Part shown: positions 59,468 to 64,000 of the stretch, piece after piece
Numbering within the stretch: position 1 is the stretch's first letter
Layout of the letters: every line of letters begins with the position of its first letter
Source of the DNA: Photorhabdus australis DSM 17609
Lineage (GTDB): Bacteria; Pseudomonadota; Gammaproteobacteria; Enterobacterales; Enterobacteriaceae
NCBI RefSeq assembly: GCF_000711895.1
Contig: NZ_JONO01000029.1
Location: forward strand, 1-64,000
DNA: 64,000 bases
Reading direction: 5' to 3'
Position numbers and translations under genes: made by a program
Notes under the pieces: generated by a model
What the model was told of the DNA's origin: nothing
Database searches by the model: none
Seen by the model: only the letters and a program-made list of their open reading frames with translations

Positions 59468-59494
59468 CCAGATCAACAAAATAAGATGATCTGG
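59468..59494. terminator. Hairpin between fnr and uspE
   Basis: CCAGATCA (59468-59475) and TGATCTGG (59487-59494) are perfect 8-base arms with an 11-base loop, just behind the fnr stop. No clear U-tract on the minus strand. Confidence 0.45.
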
Positions 59495-59502
59495 CTTAAA
59501 AA

Positions 59503-60258
59503 TCAGGAAATTGAAACAGATTTTTTTCCCGCTAAATCAGAGAGTGCATCCATATTTTCAATAGTAATGTATTTACCTTTTACGCTGAGAGTTCCATTTT
59601 TTTGTAAGCGACCAAGCAGACGACTGATTGTTTCAACGGTTAAACCAAGATAATTACCAATATCACTGCGAGTCATGGTTAAACGGAATTCTCTTGGTGA
59701 AAAACCGCGCTGAGCGAAACGGCGGGAAAGATTATGGATAAATGCAGCCAATCGTTCTTCAGCATTTTTCTTTGACAATAACAGTATCATTTCTTGATCG
59801 CCTTTAATTTCCCCACTCATCAGGCGCATCATTTGCTGGCGGAGATTGGGCATTTTACCAGACAGGTCATCCAATGTTTCGAATGGGATTTCACAAACCA
59901 TTGATGTTTCCAGGGCTTGTGCAAAACTGGGATGCTGAGTATTCAGGATGGCATCAAAACCTACTAAATCCCCAGCGAGATGGAAGCCGGTAATTTGTTC
60001 ATCACCTTCCTCAGTGATGGTGTAGCTTTTAATTGTTCCAGAACGGATAGCATAAAGAGATTTCAACTCGTCGCCAGCTTTAAACAGAGTTTGTCCTTTC
60101 TGGATGGGTTTTTTACGCTCAATGATATTATCGAGTTGATCAAGCTCGTGCTCATTCAAGGTAAAAGGGATGCACAGCTGGTTAATGCTGCAATCCTGGC
60201 AGTGGATCGCACAACCACCGGACTGGATTCGACGAATAACACGTTTTTCCTGGATCAT
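59503..60258 (-). CDS. fnr: FNR, oxygen-sensing transcription regulator
   Basis: A 251-residue CRP/FNR-family regulator. The Fe-S ligands Cys20, Cys23, Cys29 and Cys122 are at the same positions as in E. coli ([14 protein letters not shown] and SMVCEIPFE). The cyclic-nucleotide-type beta roll is followed by the dimer helix and a C-terminal helix-turn-helix ([20 protein letters not shown]; the E-SR recognition residues are present). It loses its [4Fe-4S] cluster in oxygen and controls anaerobic genes. A near-consensus FNR box just upstream suggests autoregulation. Confidence 0.97.
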   Translation of the reverse strand: MIQEKRVIRRIQSGGCAIHCQDCSINQLCIPFTLNEHELDQLDNIIERKKPIQKGQTLFKAGDELKSLYAIRSGTIKSYTITEEGDEQITGFHLAGDLVGFDAILNTQHPSFAQALETSMVCEIPFETLDDLSGKMPNLRQQMMRLMSGEIKGDQEMILLLSKKNAEERLAAFIHNLSRRFAQRGFSPREFRLTMTRSDIGNYLGLTVETISRLLGRLQKNGTLSVKGKYITIENMDALSDLAGKKSVSIS

Positions 60259-60279
60259 ATGGTATGCTCGTTAGAAATA

Positions 60280-60293
60280 TTGATATGGCTCAA
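60280..60293. promoter_or_regulatory. FNR box in the fnr promoter
   Basis: TTGATATGGCTCAA matches the FNR consensus TTGAT-N4-ATCAA at 9 of 10 positions and lies 22 bases before the fnr start, where it would repress transcription. Negative autoregulation of fnr is known in E. coli. Confidence 0.6.
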
Positions 60294-60403
60294 CTTTAGC
60301 ATCTCTTTATGATTCTGGTAAGAGCTATAATAGTTTTCTGCAATTTATTTGAGAAAAAATATTCTCCTTTATCTTAGCGATAAGAAATTATCACATTAAA
60401 TTA

Positions 60404-60560
60404 TTATGCGGCGCAAAGTTGATGTCCGGTCGTTGTCATAGCAAGATGGTATTCAATATCAGCGGCTTGAATTTGGTGGAGGATTTCATATACTTCTTGG
60501 CTCTGAAGGAAGGCAAGGCGTTGCGGTATTGGGCAAAATAGTGATACAAGATTTATATAT
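60404..60560 (-). pseudogene. Coding-like fragment, unknown
   Basis: A minus-strand frame with no acceptable start reads PIPQRLAFLQSQEVYEILHQ, then IQAADIEYHLAMTTTGHQLC and a stop at 60404. The composition is that of real protein and not of random DNA. Upstream the frame closes within about 50 codons. I do not recognise it; it may be the end of a deleted gene. It lies between fnr and another remnant. Confidence 0.35.
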
Positions 60561-60584
60561 TATTTTCAACGATAGGGTAAGAAA

Positions 60585-60887
60585 ATGATTAATAAATTAC
60601 TTAATGATCGTTCATATCATATTGAATTTAACGGCCATCTTACTAATCACGCTAAACATGCCGTTATGCTTGTATTGGCTAATCCGACTTTTTCTCATTT
60701 GGATATCCTAGATCAAATGACTTATCTAGGACAGCCCCAGTAAAAATATTATTAAATGTTATTGGGTTGGTATGTTATGCATCAATTGTGGAAAGAATAC
60801 GGTTCAACTATTTATAGGGCAGCAGCAAATCAATTTACAAGTACACCTTTGCTTCCTTCCTCTTATGAAAATGAATGTCAGTTTTAA
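60585..60887 (+). pseudogene. Remnant of a questin-oxidase-like gene
   Basis: From an ATG at 60585 the frame reads KLLNDRSYHIEFNGHLTNHA then KHAVMLVLAN, and stops at 60741. The pattern HIEFN...NH..HA is that of the N-terminus of the questin oxidase-like (DUF4243) family. After two stops the same frame continues with MLLGWYVMHQLWKEYGSTIY and ends at 60885. The family is normally over 300 residues, so most of the gene is lost. A GGTAAG site lies in front of the first ATG. Confidence 0.4.
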
Positions 60888-60960
60888 AATATTGTAGTCG
60901 CTGAACCTACCGCCTCTTTTTGGGGAGGTAGGTAATTTGGGTTTTTAATAGTTCACCTTG

Positions 60961-61743
60961 TCAGACGAAATTGACTCCAGCAGATCCCAGACCCGGTAAA
61001 TTGATTTTTAACTGATCACCAGCATCAATTGGCACCATGGTGGCGAGAGAACCGGAGAGAATGATTTCTCCACGGAGCAATGTCATATCCAACGTTCCTA
61101 ATATATTGGCTAGCCAAGCAACAGCATTAGCTGGATGCCCCAGTGCCGCGGCACCAATACCGGTGTCAATTAATTTACCGTTTTTTTCCAACGTCATTGT
61201 CACGGCAGCTAAATCAATTTCTGATGGCAGACGGGATCCATCGCCAATAACAAATAAGCCTGATGAGGCATTATCAGCGATGGTGTCTGTGATTTTTATT
61301 TTCCAGTCACGGATACGGGAATCGACAATTTCGATGCAAGGTACGACATAATCTGTCGCTTGCAGCACATCTGAAACCGTAATACCTGGGCCGCGCAGGT
61401 TGTGTTTCAGAATAAAACCAATTTCACCTTCAGCTTTGGGGGCAATTAATTGTTTAACGGATACAGCGGAATTATTTTCGTAATACATATCTGAGGTAAG
61501 AATACCAAAATCGGGTTGGTCTACGCCCAATAGATCCATAATTGTCTGGCTGGTGATACCGATTTTTTTACCAACAATTCGTTCACCAGTTGTTTCCAGA
61601 CGATGGGCAATAAATTTTTGCTGGATAAGATAAGCATCGTGTAATGTCAATTCTGGATAATTATCGGAAATGGGAGCGATAGCTTGATTATTCCGCCATG
61701 ATTGAAACAGTTTTTCGCTGAGATGGTTTATCACATTATTCAT
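60961..61743 (-). CDS. 2-hydroxypenta-2,4-dienoate hydratase-type enzyme (MhpD family)
   Basis: A 260-residue FAH-related hydratase: VGKKIGITSQTIMDLLGVDQ (about 57-76), PKAEGEIGFIL with the metal-binding Glu (about 102-112), PCIEIVDSRIRDW (about 134-146) and ALGHPANAVAWLANILG. The family adds water to 2-hydroxypentadienoate from meta-cleavage of aromatic rings, giving 4-hydroxy-2-oxovalerate. The hydrolase that would supply this substrate is encoded next to it. Name kept generic because MhpD-like and HpaH-like enzymes are close. Confidence 0.88.
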   Translation of the reverse strand: MNNVINHLSEKLFQSWRNNQAIAPISDNYPELTLHDAYLIQQKFIAHRLETTGERIVGKKIGITSQTIMDLLGVDQPDFGILTSDMYYENNSAVSVKQLIAPKAEGEIGFILKHNLRGPGITVSDVLQATDYVVPCIEIVDSRIRDWKIKITDTIADNASSGLFVIGDGSRLPSEIDLAAVTMTLEKNGKLIDTGIGAAALGHPANAVAWLANILGTLDMTLLRGEIILSGSLATMVPIDAGDQLKINLPGLGSAGVNFV

Positions 61744-61812
61744 TGGTTGTTGCTCCAGGCCAGACGATAGAAGTGATATTCCGATTGGAATATCACTTGT
61801 TTGAAAAGGGCG

Positions 61813-62712
61813 TTATTTATTGCCGTTTAGCAGAAAATTAATATGAATTTGATTGAATGTGTCTGGATCTTCATATTGAGGCCAATGACCGCACTGTTCC
61901 ATGACAACAAAACGGCTGTTTTTGATCAATCTGGCAAGCCGTTGTCCTACAGAAACTGAGGCTGTGGGATCGTGGGTTGTCCATAATACCAGCGTTTCAG
62001 CTTGAATTTGCATTAGCTCATTTTCGGTCAGGAGGTTACGTAAACGGGTATCCATATCTTGCAGACACATGATGCTTTCCATCGCGGACAACATATCTGG
62101 CTGACGATAAATAGCAAAACGGGATTCAACCAGGTCTTCTGTCACAATATCAGGATCTTCCATCAGGAATTCAAGGCGTTTGCGAGTAGCTTCCCGATCT
62201 GGGTTTTTCACTGCATTCAAGCTCAGAGTACGCAGGCGTTCCATTACATTTGGATCGGCAATCATACCGCCCGCAGTATTCAATACCAGGCGGTGAATAT
62301 ATTGCGGATATTTTGCAGCGAATCGGGCTGCAACCCACCCCCCCAAAGACTCACCAGAAAGATGAATTTTCTTTAGATTTAATGTTTCAATAAGATCCCG
62401 CAAGTGTTCTATATAATCGTCAATTTCATAGGCACAGGCGGGTTTATCTGTGAAACCATGCCCCAACATATCAATTGCCAGTACATGAAAATGAGCGGCA
62501 TGGGGTAAAATATTGCGCATATAGGCTTCAAGATGACCTGCAATACCATGCAGGAAAATCAGAGTAGGGCCGTTGCCAGCTTCAAGAACACGAGTTTTTA
62601 TCCCTTTTACATCAATATAGTGCAGATGAACTTCACCGCTGGCAATTGCAGACCAAAGAGAATGAAACTCAGGTTGTACTGGTTTATGTTGAAGATTAGT
62701 CGATATTGACAC
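61813..62712 (-). CDS. Meta-cleavage product hydrolase (MhpC-like alpha/beta hydrolase)
   Basis: A 299-residue alpha/beta hydrolase: oxyanion-hole motif IFLHGIAGHLEAYM, nucleophile elbow LSGESLGGWVAARF (Ser about 121), LVLWTTHDPTASVSVGQ with the Asp and QCGHWPQYEDP with the His. MhpC-like enzymes cut the C-C bond of the ring-fission product to give a dienoate, the substrate of the hydratase next door. It is 69 bases ahead of that gene on the same strand. The catalytic triad is complete. Confidence 0.88.
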   Translation of the reverse strand: MSISTNLQHKPVQPEFHSLWSAIASGEVHLHYIDVKGIKTRVLEAGNGPTLIFLHGIAGHLEAYMRNILPHAAHFHVLAIDMLGHGFTDKPACAYEIDDYIEHLRDLIETLNLKKIHLSGESLGGWVAARFAAKYPQYIHRLVLNTAGGMIADPNVMERLRTLSLNAVKNPDREATRKRLEFLMEDPDIVTEDLVESRFAIYRQPDMLSAMESIMCLQDMDTRLRNLLTENELMQIQAETLVLWTTHDPTASVSVGQRLARLIKNSRFVVMEQCGHWPQYEDPDTFNQIHINFLLNGNK

Positions 62713-62821
62713 GTGATATCTCCTTTACTTTCTTTGGGTTAATTCATTATTAATATAACGGTGGATAGGGATATTCACTAATACTTAATATGTCTGGCAT
62801 TAAATGTGAAAACGATAACTG

Positions 62822-63706
62822 TTATATTTTTAAATATTTACTTTCAACAACATCTATTAAATGTGCTAATAATTCTGATTTGTTGTCTTTTCGCCATGCC
62901 ATTATGAGTTCTATTGTGGGTGAAGATCCTGATAATGGCCGACAGACAACGGAATCTGTCATAATACTCGTAATATAGAATGGCACGATTGCACATCCTA
63001 AATTCATACTGACCAGATTTAAAATAAGTAAGAGATTATTAGCTGTCTGAATAGTATTAGGGACAACATTATGTTCAGAAAAATAATTTTCTATAATCTG
63101 TTGTAATATACCGGAATGTATCGGATCGGTAGCAATAAAGTTTTCACCATGTAAGTCATTGACTGAAATTTTTTCACAGTATCTTAGTCTATGATTAGCG
63201 GGCATTAGAACGACCAGAGGTTCATTAAGAATAACTTTAAAATCAATATAATCGCTCTCTATGGGTGGACGCATAAAAGCGACATCAATATCACCTTGTA
63301 ATAATTTCTCTTCTTGTCCTGGGTGAAATAAACTAATGAGTTCTACTTTTGATCCAGGATGAGAAAAACGAAATGTTGGAATAACTTCAGGTAATACTTT
63401 AACTTCGGCTGATGGTACAAATCCAATAGTTAGCACAATTTGTTCTTCTGCCGCTTTTCGTGCCATTTTTTTTGCTTTCTCGGCGTTATCAAGAATGATT
63501 CTGGCTTGCTGTAGGAAGACTTCGCCAGATTTGGTTAAAGAAACTCTGCGTTTGTTCCTTTCTAATAATGTAGATCCAATATAATCTTCTAAATCTTTTA
63601 TTTGCTGACTTAACGAAGGCTGTGCAGTATGTAATTTTTTCGCCGCTTTAGTAAAGTTTAATTCTTCTGCCACTGCAATAAAGTATCGTAAGTGCCTTAA
63701 TTCCAT
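62822..63706 (-). CDS. hcaR: HcaR-like LysR-family regulator
   Basis: A 294-residue LysR regulator: the winged helix at 1-60 (MELRHLRYFIAVAEELNFTK, LHTAQPSLSQQIKDLEDYIG) and an effector domain from about 90. Enteric HcaR begins almost the same and shares LTIGFVPSAEVKVLP. HcaR activates the dioxygenase genes in response to phenylpropionate or cinnamate. It diverges from hcaE with 136 bases between, the E. coli arrangement. Regulation of both sides from this gap is likely. Confidence 0.88.
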   Translation of the reverse strand: MELRHLRYFIAVAEELNFTKAAKKLHTAQPSLSQQIKDLEDYIGSTLLERNKRRVSLTKSGEVFLQQARIILDNAEKAKKMARKAAEEQIVLTIGFVPSAEVKVLPEVIPTFRFSHPGSKVELISLFHPGQEEKLLQGDIDVAFMRPPIESDYIDFKVILNEPLVVLMPANHRLRYCEKISVNDLHGENFIATDPIHSGILQQIIENYFSEHNVVPNTIQTANNLLLILNLVSMNLGCAIVPFYITSIMTDSVVCRPLSGSSPTIELIMAWRKDNKSELLAHLIDVVESKYLKI

Positions 63707-63842
63707 TGCCGTTTCCTCATATATCGAAAAAAAGTCTTAAATTAAACAAACAATGTATTTCACAAATTATTAATCTATTAATAGCATTCATTTTGCAAGT
63801 TGGCAAAAAGTCAACCTTTCTTTTACATGAGGATAAAATAAT

Positions 63843-64000
63843 ATGACATTGAGCAAAAATTCAGATATCTACCGCCTGATTGATGCCCGAGCTGGTCGTG
63901 TAACTCCTCAGATTTATATCGATCCTGAACTCTATCAATTAGAACTTGAAAGAATATTTGGCCGTTGTTGGCTATTTCTGGCTCATCAGAGCCAAATCCC
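63843..64000 (+). CDS. hcaE: 3-phenylpropionate/cinnamate dioxygenase alpha subunit, N-terminus
   Basis: The frame starts at an ATG (AGGATAAAAT in front) and runs to the end of the window, 52 codons. The residues [20 protein letters not shown] and [19 protein letters not shown] agree with the start of HcaE, a Rieske-type ring-hydroxylating dioxygenase subunit. The Rieske and iron-binding parts are outside. With ferredoxin, reductase and small subunit it dihydroxylates phenylpropionate or cinnamate. Confidence 0.85.
   Translation, partial: MTLSKNSDIYRLIDARAGRVTPQIYIDPELYQLELERIFGRCWLFLAHQSQI

Overview
The window is a chromosomal segment of an enteric bacterium of the Photorhabdus type. The genus call rests on four things seen together: the stilbene genes stlC-stlD-stlE (41631-44046), the start of a cinnamate (hca) catabolic locus (60961-64000), several copies of the ERIC repeat, and two type VI secretion (T6SS) cargo islands set in an enterobacterial backbone. 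Most of the sequence is moderately AT-rich. The backbone blocks keep Escherichia or Yersinia gene order: hexR/zwf, mdtJI, yoaB/yoaA, tsaB-yeaY, fadD-rnd, minCDE-ycgL-ycgM-ycgN, hslJ-ldhA, azoR/hrpA, ydgH/pntAB, uspE-fnr, and a Yersinia-like ureABCEFGD cluster.

Layout. 1-3230 is the end of a vgrG followed by its cargo: a DUF4123 adaptor, an unknown protein, a Tox-REase-5 nuclease toxin, its probable Imm52 immunity protein and a frameshifted remnant. 3175-5853 is hexR and zwf. 5876-8586 holds ERIC copies, a spermidine exporter pair and two small genes. 8685-20590 is housekeeping DNA (helicase, CHAP protein, tsaB, lipoprotein, fadD, rnd, min genes, ycgL/M/N). 20798-22125 holds two convergent genes of unknown function. 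22417-29210 is hslJ, ldhA, a decayed ydbH-ydbL locus, azoR and hrpA. 29303-32235 is accessory: a small ORF, a HicBA-type toxin-antitoxin pair between direct repeats, and a T6SS cargo block (Tlde1-like toxin, immunity protein, Hcp) in which each gene carries a single-base frameshift. 32553-37441 is a four-gene chaperone-usher fimbrial operon. 38152-39000 is a GC-rich, probably acquired alpha/beta hydrolase. 39302-40693 is an amino-acid antiporter. 41631-44046 is the stilbene operon behind about 680 bases of very AT-rich DNA. 44118-48390 is ydgH and the transhydrogenase pntAB. 48763-49761 is an Rpn-family nuclease. 49890-56804 is a nickel permease and the complete urease operon. 56903-58233 is an AT-rich methyltransferase/membrane-protein pair. 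58416-60258 is uspE and fnr. 60404-60887 holds gene remnants. 60961-64000 holds aromatic ring-cleavage genes, an HcaR-like regulator and the start of hcaE.

How the genes work together. The nickel permease supplies the metal for urease, and a perfect palindrome lies between the two divergent units. The stl genes make the resorcinol half of a stilbene whose other half comes from cinnamate; the hca-type genes at the right edge are expected to process cinnamate-type compounds. HexR, FadR, CRP and FNR sites can be recognised next to zwf, fadD, the fimbrial operon and fnr. Decay is a recurring theme: a T6SS cargo block, ydbH-ynbE-ydbL, a HigA-like antitoxin and a questin-oxidase-like gene are all broken.

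Limits. All family assignments come from reading motifs and remembered family sequences; no database search was run. Starts were chosen by ribosome-binding sites and family length.
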